DNA from: an uncultured Clostridia bacterium
Lineage (GTDB): Bacteria > Bacillota > Clostridia > TANB77 > CAG-508
Assembly: GCA_947594935.1 (NCBI GenBank)
Contig: CANQEM010000005.1
Location: 1-64,000, forward strand
Length of the DNA: 64,000 nucleotides
Reading direction: 5' to 3'
Shown here: positions 33,539 to 43,659 of the stretch, one piece after another
How the letters are laid out: the number at the start of each line of letters is the position of its first letter
Numbering within the stretch: the stretch's first letter is position 1
Program-made: the position numbers and the translations under genes
Notes under the pieces: generated by a model
The model's input: only the letters and a program-made list of their open reading frames with translations
What the model was told of the DNA's origin: nothing
Database searches by the model: none

Positions 33539-33814
33539 CTAAAATTTGCTCCCCATGTGCATATTTTGAGCAATCCATAACATTGTCATAATATGTAAAA
33601 TAAGCATAATGATTGATATTATCAAAAAAATCAAAAATACTATTGTTTTTTTACTTGATTTCTTTTCTTTTGTTTTATCTGACACTCTACTTTTGATATA
33701 TAATATCATGAAAGTTGTAATTAGAGTTATAGAAATTATTCCTCCTAAGCCTATCCATCCTAAAATTATTGGTTCTAAAAAACTTATATCGGTTACTGTT
33801 GCTTTCACTAGCAT
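33539..33814 (-). CDS. Small membrane protein, paralogue of the next ORF
   Basis: two TM segments; ILGWIGLGG...YIKSRVSDKT...HIMTMLW shared with neighbour. Confidence 0.65.
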   Translation of the reverse strand: MLVKATVTDISFLEPIILGWIGLGGIISITLITTFMILYIKSRVSDKTKEKKSSKKTIVFLIFLIISIIMLILHIMTMLWIAQNMHMGSKF

Positions 33815-33839
33815 TCCCCCTAAAAAAGTTCATCTTTTA

Positions 33840-34106
33840 CTAACTTATTTCTATACTACTAAGGCTGTGGAAAAGCCATACCATTGTTATGATATGTAAA
33901 ACAAGTATAATGATTGATATTATGAATAAAATTTTAAATACTTTCGTTTTTTTACTTGTTTTATCTGATACTCTGTTTTTGATGTAAAATATCATAAACA
34001 TTACCATTAAAGTTAGAGAAGTTACTCCGCCATACCTTACCCATCCTAGAACTATGGAGTCAAAAAATTCTGACAATCCATTTGTGGCATTTGCTGATAT
34101 TTGCAT
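33840..34106 (-). CDS. Small membrane protein, paralogue of the previous ORF
   Basis: VLGWVRYGG...YIKNRVSDKT...HIITMVW shared with neighbour. Confidence 0.65.
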   Translation of the reverse strand: MQISANATNGLSEFFDSIVLGWVRYGGVTSLTLMVMFMIFYIKNRVSDKTSKKTKVFKILFIISIIILVLHIITMVWLFHSLSSIEIS

Positions 34107-34129
34107 TAAAATTCCCCCTCTAATATACT

Positions 34130-34612
34130 TTAATTTGCTACTACTACCATTGAGTGTCTTATAACTTTTGTTCCTATTCTGTAACCTTTTCTATATTCTT
34201 GCACAATTTCCTTTTCGCCTTTTTCCTTATCTTGAATACTAGATACTGCTTCATGTAATTCTGGATCAAAAGTTTCTCCTACTGTTTTGATTTCTTCAAC
34301 CCCCTTTGCTTTTAAGGTGTCTTGGAATTGTTTTAATACTAATTCAATTCCCTTTTTAAATTCTTCATCTTTCGTTTCTACCTTTACTGCATTTTCTAAG
34401 TTGTCCATGATTGGTAGCATATTTTCTATTATATCCGCCAAAATTGTATTATATAAACTGTCTCTTTCTTTTTGGCTTCGTTTTTTGTGATTTTCAAATT
34501 CTGCTAACACCCTTTTATATCTATCTGTAAGTTCATCTAGTTCTTGTTGCTTTGGGTCAACTTCCATATTTTCCTCTAATTCTTCTTTCTTTTCATTTTC
34601 TGCCATTTTCAT
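34130..34612 (-). CDS. grpE: GrpE nucleotide exchange factor
   Basis: RVLAEFENHKKR, VEEIKTVGETFDPELHEAV. Confidence 0.95.
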   Translation of the reverse strand: MKMAENEKKEELEENMEVDPKQQELDELTDRYKRVLAEFENHKKRSQKERDSLYNTILADIIENMLPIMDNLENAVKVETKDEEFKKGIELVLKQFQDTLKAKGVEEIKTVGETFDPELHEAVSSIQDKEKGEKEIVQEYRKGYRIGTKVIRHSMVVVAN

Positions 34613-34620
34613 TCCTCCTT

Positions 34621-35632
34621 TTACATATCTTTTTCATTTAATTTTTTGCTTATATATTTCATAACAGAAATTACTTTTGAATAATCCATCCTCTTTGGTC
34701 CAATGATTCCTATTGTGCCTAAGTCTTTGTTCCCTACTTTATGTTTAAAAGTAATGATACTAAAATCTTTTAATTCTTCTTTCTCGTTTTCATCACCAAT
34801 ATATACATTTATATCTTTTGCAAACCCATTGTTTAACATGTCTGTCATTAAATCTTTTTCATCAATTATATTTATAAAATTTTTTGCAACTGCTAAACTG
34901 TTAAATTCTGGTAAGTCAAATGCTCTGTTGGCACCTTCTAAGTATAATTGTCTTTTTTCTTGTACAGCTTTTTTTATTTGCTCAATTATTGGTTTGATAA
35001 CTTTTACACTATATTTCATTTCATTTATTAAGTAATCTTGCAAAGGGATGTCTATAATTTCTAAGGGCTGATTTTTCAACTTTTTATTGAACATATAATT
35101 GATTGTTTCAATTTGTTTTTGTGTAACATCTTCATCGAATTTTATAATTGTTTCTTTGACTAAGCCGTCATTTGTTAAGATGATTGCCATTAACATACGG
35201 CTACCTAGTAAAACAAATTTTATTTCTTCTATTAGCTGAGTTTCTGTTCCAGGTCCAATTGCTACTGTTGTGTAATGTGTGACTTCTGAAATAGTTGTTG
35301 TTGTTATTTTTGTAAGTTCTTCTATTTCATTGACTTTTGTTTCTAACTTGTCACTTATATATTTTATTTCTTCTAAGCTGATATTATCATCTCTTAATAA
35401 TTCATCTACATAGTAGCGATAACCTTTTTCTGATGGAACTCTCCCGCTTGATGTGTGCGTTTTTTCTAGGTATCCAGCCTTTTCTAAGTCTGCCATCTCA
35501 TTTCTAATTGTTGCACTACTATAATTCAATTCTTCTTTTCCGTGTTAATTGGTTTGAGCTGATTGGTTCTGCCGTATTGACATATTCTTCTACAATAGCT
35601 TGTAAGACTTTTTTCTTTCTATTGTCTAACAA
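34621..35632 (-). CDS. hrcA: Heat-inducible repressor HrcA, encoded with a +1 frameshift at CGG (35540-35542)
   Basis: N-half LLDNRKKKVLQAIVEEYVNTAEPISSNQLT plus GKEELNYSSATIRNEMADLE joined by skipping C 35542; TTG start behind AAAGGGGTG. Confidence 0.93.
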
Positions 35633-35646
35633 TTTTATCACCCCTT

Positions 35647-35673
35647 TTAGCACTCTTAATGTTTGATTGCTAA
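35647..35673. promoter_or_regulatory. CIRCE operator (HrcA-binding)
   Basis: TTAGCACTC-N9-GATTGCTAA, one mismatch to TTAGCACTC-N9-GAGTGCTAA. Confidence 0.92.
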
Positions 35674-35684
35674 TTCCTATATAT

Positions 35685-35711
35685 ATTATATCCATTTTTA
35701 GCACTTGTCAA
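35685..35711 (-). promoter_or_regulatory. SigA-type promoter of the hrcA operon
   Basis: TTGACA (35706-35711) and TATAAT (35685-35690), spacer 15 nt (or 17 nt to an alternative TAATAT). Confidence 0.75.
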
Positions 35712-35724
35712 TACTTTCTGCTAA
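35698..35724. promoter_or_regulatory. Second, degenerate CIRCE-like element overlapping the -35
   Basis: TTAGCACTT-N9-TTCTGCTAA, 8/9 and 6/9 arm matches. Confidence 0.55.
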
Positions 35725-35823
35725 TTTTTTTGTGAATTTTTTGTGTCCTATTATTTTTTTAAAAATATTGTCATTTTTACTTGAATTTATTTCTATTTTG
35801 GTATAGTATATAATGGTAATAAA

Positions 35824-36756
35824 GTGTACATAGGAGGATGGGTCATGCCAAGAAATACAAAAGAACAGAAAAAAGTAGAAGAAAAAGAAACAAAGAAAGC
35901 AACTGTATCAGCTACGAAAACTAGTACAGCTGTTAAAAAAGCGACTACAAAAAAAGCAGAAGCCAAAAAATCTACAACAACAAAAAAGGCTACTACTAAA
36001 ACTAAAAAAGAAACAACAGCCAAAAAAGTTTCTACTATAAAAAGCAAAACTACAAAGTCAACTTCTACTGCAAAAAAATCAACAACTAAAAAGACCGCAA
36101 CTAAGAAAGCCACAACCACAAGGACTAAAAAAGTTCCAGTTGAGAAAAAAGTTGATTTAGTAGAATATTATGACCTACCTTATCGTTATAATCAAACTGT
36201 TGTAAAAATACTTGCACAAACGCCAAATACCTTGTTCATTTATTGGGATATTTCTGACTATGATAGAGAAAACTTTAAAAATCAATACGGAGAGAATTTC
36301 TTTGAAAACACTCGTCCAATTTTGATAGTAACAAATAATACTATGAATTATCGTTTTGAAGTTGAAATAAATGATTTTGCAAATTCTTGGTATTTGCGAG
36401 TTAAAGATACTGATTGCAATTATAGCATAGAACTTGGAAGAAAGCCTATTCCAGAACCTTCAATTGCAGAAGTTTTACCACAATATTTATATATTGCTAC
36501 ATCAAATTCTCTTACTTCTCCTAATGACCATATTTTGTTTACAACAGATGATTTTATTTTTAAAAATGTAAAAACTAATACTTATACACATAAATCTTTT
36601 TCATCTTTGCAAATTAGAAAAGGCATGAGAAAAATATATAACATTTACGACCTTTACAAGAATTTATATGACACAGAAGAAGTTATTTATGATTTTGCAA
36701 ACCCTTCTTCTGGTAACCCTACTTCTGGCAATTTTCGTGTAGGTAAATTTATTTAA
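35824..36756 (+). CDS. DUF4912 protein with long Lys/Ala/Thr-rich histone-like N-terminal region
   Basis: KKATTKKAEAKKSTTTKKATTK... then RYNQTVVKILAQTPNTLFIYWDIS. Confidence 0.8.
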   Translation: MYIGGWVMPRNTKEQKKVEEKETKKATVSATKTSTAVKKATTKKAEAKKSTTTKKATTKTKKETTAKKVSTIKSKTTKSTSTAKKSTTKKTATKKATTTRTKKVPVEKKVDLVEYYDLPYRYNQTVVKILAQTPNTLFIYWDISDYDRENFKNQYGENFFENTRPILIVTNNTMNYRFEVEINDFANSWYLRVKDTDCNYSIELGRKPIPEPSIAEVLPQYLYIATSNSLTSPNDHILFTTDDFIFKNVKTNTYTHKSFSSLQIRKGMRKIYNIYDLYKNLYDTEEVIYDFANPSSGNPTSGNFRVGKFI

Positions 36757-36775
36757 GATAAAAAGGAATGATACT

Positions 36776-38362
36776 ATGCAAGAGAAAAAAGGATATGTCA
36801 GTTTTGTACTACATGCTCATTTGCCTTTTATACATCACCCTGAAAGTGATGATTACTTAGAGGAATCTTGGCTATATGAAGCAATTTCAGAGACATATAT
36901 TCCATTACTAACAAATTTTCAAAAACTAGTAGATGAAGGTGTTGATTTTCGAATTACCATGTCGATGACTCCACCTTTACTTTCTATGTTAGACAATAAA
37001 TTGTTGCAAAAAAAATATATTCATTATTTAAATCAACTAATCGAATTATCTGAAAAAGAAATTGAAAGAACAAAAGGCGATGCTCGTTTGAATAAATTAT
37101 CACACTATTATTTTGATAGATATTCAAATGATTTGCATCTTTTTAAAGATGTTTATAACTGTAACTTAATTAACGCTTTCAAGCATTTTCAAGATATTGG
37201 TGTTTTAGAAATTATTACTTGTGGTGCAACACATGGTTACTTCCCTATTTTATATGTAAATGAGAAAACAGTTCGTGCACAAATTGCTGTTGGAGTGCAA
37301 ACTTATGAAAGATATTTTGGAAAAAAGCCTCGTGGAATTTGGCTACCTGAGTGTGGATATGTTCCAGAAGCAGATAAATATTTAAGAGAGTTCGGCATTG
37401 AATATGCCATAACTGAAACTCACGGAATTCTATATGCTAACCCTACACCTGTTTATGGTACATTTGCACCTATTGTTTCTCCTGATGGGCTAATTGCTTT
37501 TGGGCGTGATTTAGAATCTTCTCGCCAAGTATGGAGTTCAATAAACGGTTATCCTGGCGACTTTAATTATAGAGAATTTTATCGTGATATTGGCTATGAA
37601 GCTGATTATGATTATATAAAGCCATATATTGCACATAATGGTGTTCGTGTTCATACCGGAATAAAATATTACCGTATTACTGGGAAAACCGAATATAAAG
37701 ATTACTATAACCCTCAATGGGCTATGGACTCTGCTGAAAAACAAGCTGGTCATTTTCTAGATTCTCGTGTAAATCAAATAAATTCAATTAGTCCATATAT
37801 GGATAAACCACCTATCATCTTATGCCCTTATGATGCTGAGTTATATGGTCATTGGTGGTATGAAGGTCCTTATTGGTTGTATATTTTGTTTAAGAAAATT
37901 TATTATGACGATTGCAATTTTTCTTTGATTACACCTTCTGAATATATCGACCGTTATCCAGAAATTCAGGTCTCTACCCCATGCCGTTCTAGTTGGGGTG
38001 CAAATGGATATAGCGAAGTATGGCTTAATCAAATAAACGATTATGTTCATAGGCATTTACATGTTGCTGGTGATAGGATGTGTGAATTAGCTTATTTATA
38101 TCCAAATGCGGAAGGTTTGCAAAAAGATGCTTTAAACCAATGTGCAAGAGAACTTTTACTTGCCCAAAGTAGTGATTGGCTATTTATTATTACAAATGGA
38201 ACAATGGTTGATTATGCTAAAAAAAGAATAAAAGACCACATCGGTCGATTTACAAAATTATATGAACAAATTAAATCAAATCAAATTGATACTGAGTTTT
38301 TAAAAGATATACAAGAAAAAGATTGTTTATTCCCAGATATTGATTATCATATTTACAGTTGA
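36776..38362 (+). CDS. GH57/DUF1957 family protein (1,4-alpha-glucan branching enzyme-like)
   Basis: VLHAHLPFIHHPE, GIWLPECGY, CPYDAELYGHWWYEGPYWL. Confidence 0.9.
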   Translation: MQEKKGYVSFVLHAHLPFIHHPESDDYLEESWLYEAISETYIPLLTNFQKLVDEGVDFRITMSMTPPLLSMLDNKLLQKKYIHYLNQLIELSEKEIERTKGDARLNKLSHYYFDRYSNDLHLFKDVYNCNLINAFKHFQDIGVLEIITCGATHGYFPILYVNEKTVRAQIAVGVQTYERYFGKKPRGIWLPECGYVPEADKYLREFGIEYAITETHGILYANPTPVYGTFAPIVSPDGLIAFGRDLESSRQVWSSINGYPGDFNYREFYRDIGYEADYDYIKPYIAHNGVRVHTGIKYYRITGKTEYKDYYNPQWAMDSAEKQAGHFLDSRVNQINSISPYMDKPPIILCPYDAELYGHWWYEGPYWLYILFKKIYYDDCNFSLITPSEYIDRYPEIQVSTPCRSSWGANGYSEVWLNQINDYVHRHLHVAGDRMCELAYLYPNAEGLQKDALNQCARELLLAQSSDWLFIITNGTMVDYAKKRIKDHIGRFTKLYEQIKSNQIDTEFLKDIQEKDCLFPDIDYHIYS

Positions 38363-38403
38363 AACTTGTCCACTTAGGACAAGTTTCATTTTGTTTGTTT
38401 TTT
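38361..38403 (+). terminator. Rho-independent terminator
   Basis: GAAACTTGTCC-acTTA-GGACAAGTTTC then T-rich tail. Confidence 0.85.
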
Positions 38404-38466
38404 CATATTATAATGTATAACTTTTTGGTGTTTAGTAGATAATAGGTAACGAAGGGAGTTTTGGGG

Positions 38467-39318
38467 ATGAAATCTATTTGTATTAAAACAAATAATGAAA
38501 CTTTGCTAACATATCTACTAAATGAATTAAAACTCTGCAATCTTGAAGATATTTGTTTTTCCAGAAAGCAGTTTAAACATTACAATAACATTATTATTCA
38601 CTATTCTGGCAATTACACAGATAAATTTCTCCATTTCTTAGCTGATACCTTATCTTATATGGTAATTGATGAATTAGAGGAACTCTTTTTAAAAGACATT
38701 ATATCTCAAAATTTCTTTTACTTTGATGTTTTAGAAAAACATAAAATTCTAGAAAATTGTTTTGATATTTGTAGTGACAATTATACACAATATTTTGATA
38801 AAAAATTTTCGTATCTAAACAAACAGTTTTATCTTTATTTTAAAGAAAATAAATCAATTGTTTTGACTGGATTTATTTATTTTCGATTAAAAAAATATTT
38901 TTTGATTTTAGATGAAATCGTGGAAGAAGCTGTGAATGAATTTATGCTTGAAAAAGAGTATTTAGAATTTATTTCTTTGCTAAAATTATATATCAATTCG
39001 CAAAATTACCAAACAGAGTGCCTACATTTGGTATATGTTCAAGATAAGCCTATTTTATTAGACAAAAATATGAATTCAATTGATATTAAAGAGCATTTTT
39101 TTGACGCAAAATATTTATCTGATATTAGTTTTTCTACTAATGATTATTTGCTAAATAGTTTGTTGACTTTGTTACCTAAAAAAATCTATATTCATCTAAT
39201 CAATCATAATCTTGATGAATTTTTAAATACTTTGATTTTAATTTTTGAGGAACGTGTTGAATTGTGTCCAGATTGCCCGATTTGTAATCTATATCAAAAA
39301 AAGGGACTTAGAATATAG
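38467..39318 (+). CDS. YtxC-like sporulation protein
   Basis: GFIYFRLKKYFLILDEIVEEAVNEFMLEKEYLEFISLLKLY resembles YtxC family. Confidence 0.75.
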   Translation: MKSICIKTNNETLLTYLLNELKLCNLEDICFSRKQFKHYNNIIIHYSGNYTDKFLHFLADTLSYMVIDELEELFLKDIISQNFFYFDVLEKHKILENCFDICSDNYTQYFDKKFSYLNKQFYLYFKENKSIVLTGFIYFRLKKYFLILDEIVEEAVNEFMLEKEYLEFISLLKLYINSQNYQTECLHLVYVQDKPILLDKNMNSIDIKEHFFDAKYLSDISFSTNDYLLNSLLTLLPKKIYIHLINHNLDEFLNTLILIFEERVELCPDCPICNLYQKKGLRI

Positions 39319-39334
39319 TTTTCTAAGTCCTTTT
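39302..39334. terminator. Bidirectional terminator
   Basis: AAGGACTTAGAA-like stem (GGGACTTAGAA...TTCTAAGTCC) with flanking A/T runs between convergent genes. Confidence 0.75.
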
Positions 39335-39338
39335 CTAA

Positions 39339-40157
39339 TTAAAATTCTCCACTTGTTAATGTTTCTAATGTTTCCATTAGTCCTGGGAATATAGCATTTC
39401 TTAAATTATCATCTGGAACGACTTTCCATTTTCCGTCTTGTTTTTGTACTGTTATTTCTTGTGTTGTTGTAGCAGTTGGAATATCGTCTTTTTGTAATTC
39501 TTCTAATAAGATTTCTTCTACTTCTGCATCTTCACTACTAAAATATTTTTGTAATAATTTTGTTGCTGCATTTCTTACTATAACTTTAAAGTCTTTGTTT
39601 GTTGTTTCAAGTTCTATTTTTGCTGTATCACCTTCTTGTTTTACATTTTTTACAGCAAATTCTAAGTTTTGCAAAAATAATTTAGTTTGATCTGTATTTT
39701 CTGATGATAAAATAGATGTATTCATTAGTTCTGTATAATCTGCATATTCTTCTACTTTTTCAATGTTTCCAGCTTTTAAGTTTGTTAACATTTGTTGTAA
39801 TGCTCTTGCTGGTGAAGGTAATGCTATATAAATAAGCCCAACTACAACTAATAAGATAACAGCAACTGCAAGAATTCTAGCTGCTATGTTTTTCTTCTTC
39901 TCTTTTGGTTTAGCTGTTTCTTTTGTTTTTGTTGTTGTAGCTTTTTTTGTTTCAGTAGTTTTTACTGGTTCGAATTTTTTGTCCTCTTTTTTTGGTTCTT
40001 CTTTTTTGGCTTCCTCCTTCTTTGGTGCTGTTGTTTCTTTTTTTACTTCTTCTTTTTTAGGTGTTTCTTTCTTTTCTACTGGCTTTGTTTCAGCCTTTTT
40101 TGTAGTTTCTTTTTCTACTTTTTTTTCTTCTTCCTTTTCTGCCATATTTACCATCAT
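39339..40157 (-). CDS. Single-TM protein with Lys/Glu-rich N-terminal region
   Basis: KKEEVKKETTAPKKEEAKKEE..., one TM, extracytoplasmic domain. Confidence 0.6.
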   Translation of the reverse strand: MMVNMAEKEEEKKVEKETTKKAETKPVEKKETPKKEEVKKETTAPKKEEAKKEEPKKEDKKFEPVKTTETKKATTTKTKETAKPKEKKKNIAARILAVAVILLVVVGLIYIALPSPARALQQMLTNLKAGNIEKVEEYADYTELMNTSILSSENTDQTKLFLQNLEFAVKNVKQEGDTAKIELETTNKDFKVIVRNAATKLLQKYFSSEDAEVEEILLEELQKDDIPTATTTQEITVQKQDGKWKVVPDDNLRNAIFPGLMETLETLTSGEF

Positions 40158-40234
40158 CCTTTCTAAAACTTTTTTTCCAACTTCATTATATATTAAGTAT
40201 TTTTTTTTTGCAACATTTTTATAAATTTTTTTCT

Positions 40235-41171
40235 TTATAAGCTTCTATTTATTCCTTCTGCAACAACATCTTTCATATTTTCAATTAAATCATCTATTTC
40301 CTTTGGTGTTACTATTAGATTATAGTCATTAGGAACTAAAACTTCTTTGATTTCTTCATAATTATCCGCTTCTTTCATTTGATTCAACATATCATTAGAC
40401 TTCGCTTCATCTTGTAATTTTTCAATCAAAATATCTAAACAATCATTTACAAGCACTGCTGTTTCTACAACAGTTGGAATACCGAACCGCTATTACCGGG
40501 ATTTTCAAAGTTCTCTCGCTAATTTCCGCCCTTGTGTTTCCCACCCCTGCACCAGGAATAATGCCAGTATCTGAAATTTGTATTGTACTACTAATTCTCT
40601 CAATACTTCTTGATGCTAATGCGTCTATTATTATTAAAATTTTAGGGTTTACTTGCTCAACAATTCCTTTCAATATTTCCAAAGTTTCAAGCCCTGTTGT
40701 TCCTAAAACTCCTGGAGATATTGCACTTATTTCTCTTGTGCCTTCTTCAACATATTGTGGTAAGTATTTTATAACATGTCTTGTTACTTCAATTTCATTT
40801 ATTACTTTTGGTCCTAAACTATCTGGTGTAACATAAATATTTCCAAGCCCAACTACCAAAGCCGAACTTTGGCTATCTACATGTATGTCTATAATTTTTT
40901 TTAGTTCTCTTGATAAAACATCTGCTGATTTTGTTATTTCTTCTTCTTGTGCTATTTTTAGGTTTTTTATATCAATTGTAATATAGTTACCTATCGGCTT
41001 TCCTATTGCCTTTTCTCCCTCATTGCTTGTTATTTTTACTCTTTCAATTGATAAGTTCTCATCAATTTCTTCTCTTTCACTTTCAATTCCCTTAATTTCA
41101 TCTTCAATTTTGTTTGCCTTTTTATATAAATCTCGTCTTTCTGTTGCTAAATCTGTTCTAAAATTCAACAT
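40235..41171 (-). CDS. gpr: Spore germination protease GPR, encoded with a +1 frameshift at CGG (40482-40484)
   Basis: MLNFRTDLATERRDLY...TLKIPVIAV + GIPTVVETAVLVNDCLDILIE joined by skipping C 40484; RBS AAAGGAGG upstream of 41171. Confidence 0.94.
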
Positions 41172-41221
41172 AAAAATGAGCCTCCTTTGTTTTAGGTTGC
41201 TCATTTTTTATCTTTTCTATT

Positions 41222-42913
41222 CTAAAATATTCCTTCAACAACTCCGTCTTTGTCAATTGTTATACTTTCTGCTGCTGGAACTCTTGGTAAACCTGGCATT
41301 GTCATTATTTTTCCTGCTAGTGCAACAACAAAACCTGCTCCTGCCTTTAATTCAACATCACGAATATGTATCATGTAATCTCCTTCATCAGTTAAATTTT
41401 TTGCATCATCTGATAAAGAATATTGTGTTTTTGCAATACATACTGGTAATTCTTTGTATCCTAGTTTTTGAATTCTTTCAATATTTTCAATTGCTTCTTG
41501 TGTAAACTCAACACCTGCTGCATGGTAAATTTTTGTTGCGATTTTTTCTATTTTTGTTTTAATATCATCTTCTAATGGATATACATAGTTTACTTCTTTA
41601 TTTACCATTGAAAATTCATTTACATATTCTGTGTCAGATGTTAATTGAACAATTTTGTTAGCTATGTCTACTGCACCTTCTCCGCCTTTTGCCCAGCCTT
41701 CTACTAGGCTAAGTAAAACATTTTGTTTTCTTAATTCACTTTCCAAGAATTCAATTTCCTCATCTGTATCTGTTTGGAAACGGTTTAGAGCTACAATAAC
41801 TTTTAAGCCAAAACGATTTTTTAAATTATCAATATGTGTTAATAGATTTTTTAATCCTTTTTCTAATCCTTGTCTATTTGCTTTTTGTATATCTTCTTTT
41901 GGTACTCCACCATGATATTTTAGAGCTTTGATTGTTGCAACTAAAACTACTGCATCTGGTTTTAATTTTGCTTTTCTACACTTGATGTCTAAGAATTTCT
42001 CAGCACCTAAGTCAGCTCCGAAGCCAGCCTCTGTAATTGTGTATTCTCCAAGTTTTAAAGCCATTTTTGTTGCAATAATACTGTTACATCCATGTGCAAT
42101 ATTTGCAAAAGGTCCACCATGAATGATTGCAGGTGTATGTTCTAGTGTTTGTACTAAGTTAGGTTTTATAGCATCTTTTAATAATACTGCCATTGCGCCT
42201 TCTGCTTTTAAATCTCTTGCATATACTGGTTCTTGGTTTTCATTATATCCAATAACAATGTTTCCTAATTTTGCTTTTAAATCTTCAATATCTGTTGCAA
42301 GGCAAAGAATTGCCATGATCTCTGATGCAACTGTAATATTAAAGCCATCTTTTCTTGGAACAATGTTCTTTTCCTCTGATAAACCTGTATCTACAACTCT
42401 TAATTGTCTATCATTTAAGTCAACACATCTTTTCCATGTTACTTCTTTTATTTTTAATTCATTACCAAAATATATGTGGTTATCTATTAAGCTAGAAAGA
42501 AGATTATTTGCTGCTGTTATTGCATGAATATCCCCTGTAAAATGTAAGTTTATATCTTCCATTGGTGCTACTTGAACTCTACCACCACCAGCTGCTCCAC
42601 CTTTAATTCCAAAAACTGGTCCTAATGATGGTTCTCTTAGGGCTAAAATAGATTTCTTGCCTATTTTTGATAATCCATCTGCAACTGCAATGGAAATTGT
42701 TGTTTTTCCTTCACCTAGCGGAGTTGGGTTGATAGCTGTTACTAATATTAGTTTTCCATTTTCTTTGTTTTTTCTATCCTCATAAACTTTTGGTGAGATT
42801 TTTGCCTTGTATTTTCCATATTGTTCAATGTCATCTTCTGCAATTCCTAATTTTTTTGCGATTTCTGTAATGTTTTTTAATTCAACACTTCTTGCAATTT
42901 CAATATCTGTCAT
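41222..42913 (-). CDS. fhs: Formate-tetrahydrofolate ligase
   Basis: ITAINPTPLGEGKTT motif, full length. Confidence 0.96.
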   Translation of the reverse strand: MTDIEIARSVELKNITEIAKKLGIAEDDIEQYGKYKAKISPKVYEDRKNKENGKLILVTAINPTPLGEGKTTISIAVADGLSKIGKKSILALREPSLGPVFGIKGGAAGGGRVQVAPMEDINLHFTGDIHAITAANNLLSSLIDNHIYFGNELKIKEVTWKRCVDLNDRQLRVVDTGLSEEKNIVPRKDGFNITVASEIMAILCLATDIEDLKAKLGNIVIGYNENQEPVYARDLKAEGAMAVLLKDAIKPNLVQTLEHTPAIIHGGPFANIAHGCNSIIATKMALKLGEYTITEAGFGADLGAEKFLDIKCRKAKLKPDAVVLVATIKALKYHGGVPKEDIQKANRQGLEKGLKNLLTHIDNLKNRFGLKVIVALNRFQTDTDEEIEFLESELRKQNVLLSLVEGWAKGGEGAVDIANKIVQLTSDTEYVNEFSMVNKEVNYVYPLEDDIKTKIEKIATKIYHAAGVEFTQEAIENIERIQKLGYKELPVCIAKTQYSLSDDAKNLTDEGDYMIHIRDVELKAGAGFVVALAGKIMTMPGLPRVPAAESITIDKDGVVEGIF

Positions 42914-42946
42914 TTTTTAATCACCCTTTCTATATTTTTTAGTATA

Positions 42947-43387
42947 TTAAAATATTAAGCCCGCAACTAAACCTATTAAGGCACCTACAAAAACTTGTGT
43001 TGGTGTATGTCCTAAAACTTCTACTAATTTTTCTGATACTTCCACTCCCGTTAAACCTGGTGTTTCAATCAATTGATTTAATAATTTTGCTTGCTTACCT
43101 GCTGCTCTCCTAACACCTGCTGCATCATACATTACAACACAAGCTAGAATTAGAGACATTGCAAATATGCTGGTGTTTACACCTTCATATTTTCCTATTA
43201 GAGTAGCTAGTCCAACAACTACTGCTGAGTGTGAGCTTGGCATCCCACCTGCTCCTAAAATTCTTTTAAAATTAAATTTTTTGGTAGTTACTAAATCATA
43301 AATAACTTTAAATAATTGAATAAAAAACCAAAGTAAAAATGGTATTACAATATATTTATTTTGTATAAAGCCAATAAAATCGTTCAT
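42947..43387 (-). CDS. DUF212/YuiD-like divergent PAP2 membrane protein
   Basis: GAGGMPSSHSAVVVGLAT, GHTPTQVFVGALIG. Confidence 0.85.
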   Translation of the reverse strand: MNDFIGFIQNKYIVIPFLLWFFIQLFKVIYDLVTTKKFNFKRILGAGGMPSSHSAVVVGLATLIGKYEGVNTSIFAMSLILACVVMYDAAGVRRAAGKQAKLLNQLIETPGLTGVEVSEKLVEVLGHTPTQVFVGALIGLVAGLIF

Positions 43388-43416
43388 TTCATATCTTCCC
43401 CTTTTGATTTACTGCC

Positions 43417-43641
43417 CTAAGCATCTGCGATAAAGTCTTCTTCTTTTAATTCTCCATCTTTATTTAATAATATCGTGATTTTCTTTTCTGCTTCTTCTAA
43501 AATTTTATTACAATCTTTTGATATTTTTATTCCTTTTTCAAATTTTTCCATAGATTCTTCTAAGTTTAATTCTCCGTTTTCTAATTCTGTTACAATCTTT
43601 TCTAGTTGTTCCATATTTTCTTCAAAACTTGCATTTTTCAT
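43417..43641 (-). CDS. xseB: Exodeoxyribonuclease VII small subunit
   Basis: SFEENMEQLEKIVTELENGELNLEESMEKFEKGI. Confidence 0.93.
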   Translation of the reverse strand: MKNASFEENMEQLEKIVTELENGELNLEESMEKFEKGIKISKDCNKILEEAEKKITILLNKDGELKEEDFIADA

Positions 43642-43659
43642 ATTATTATTCCTTTCTAT

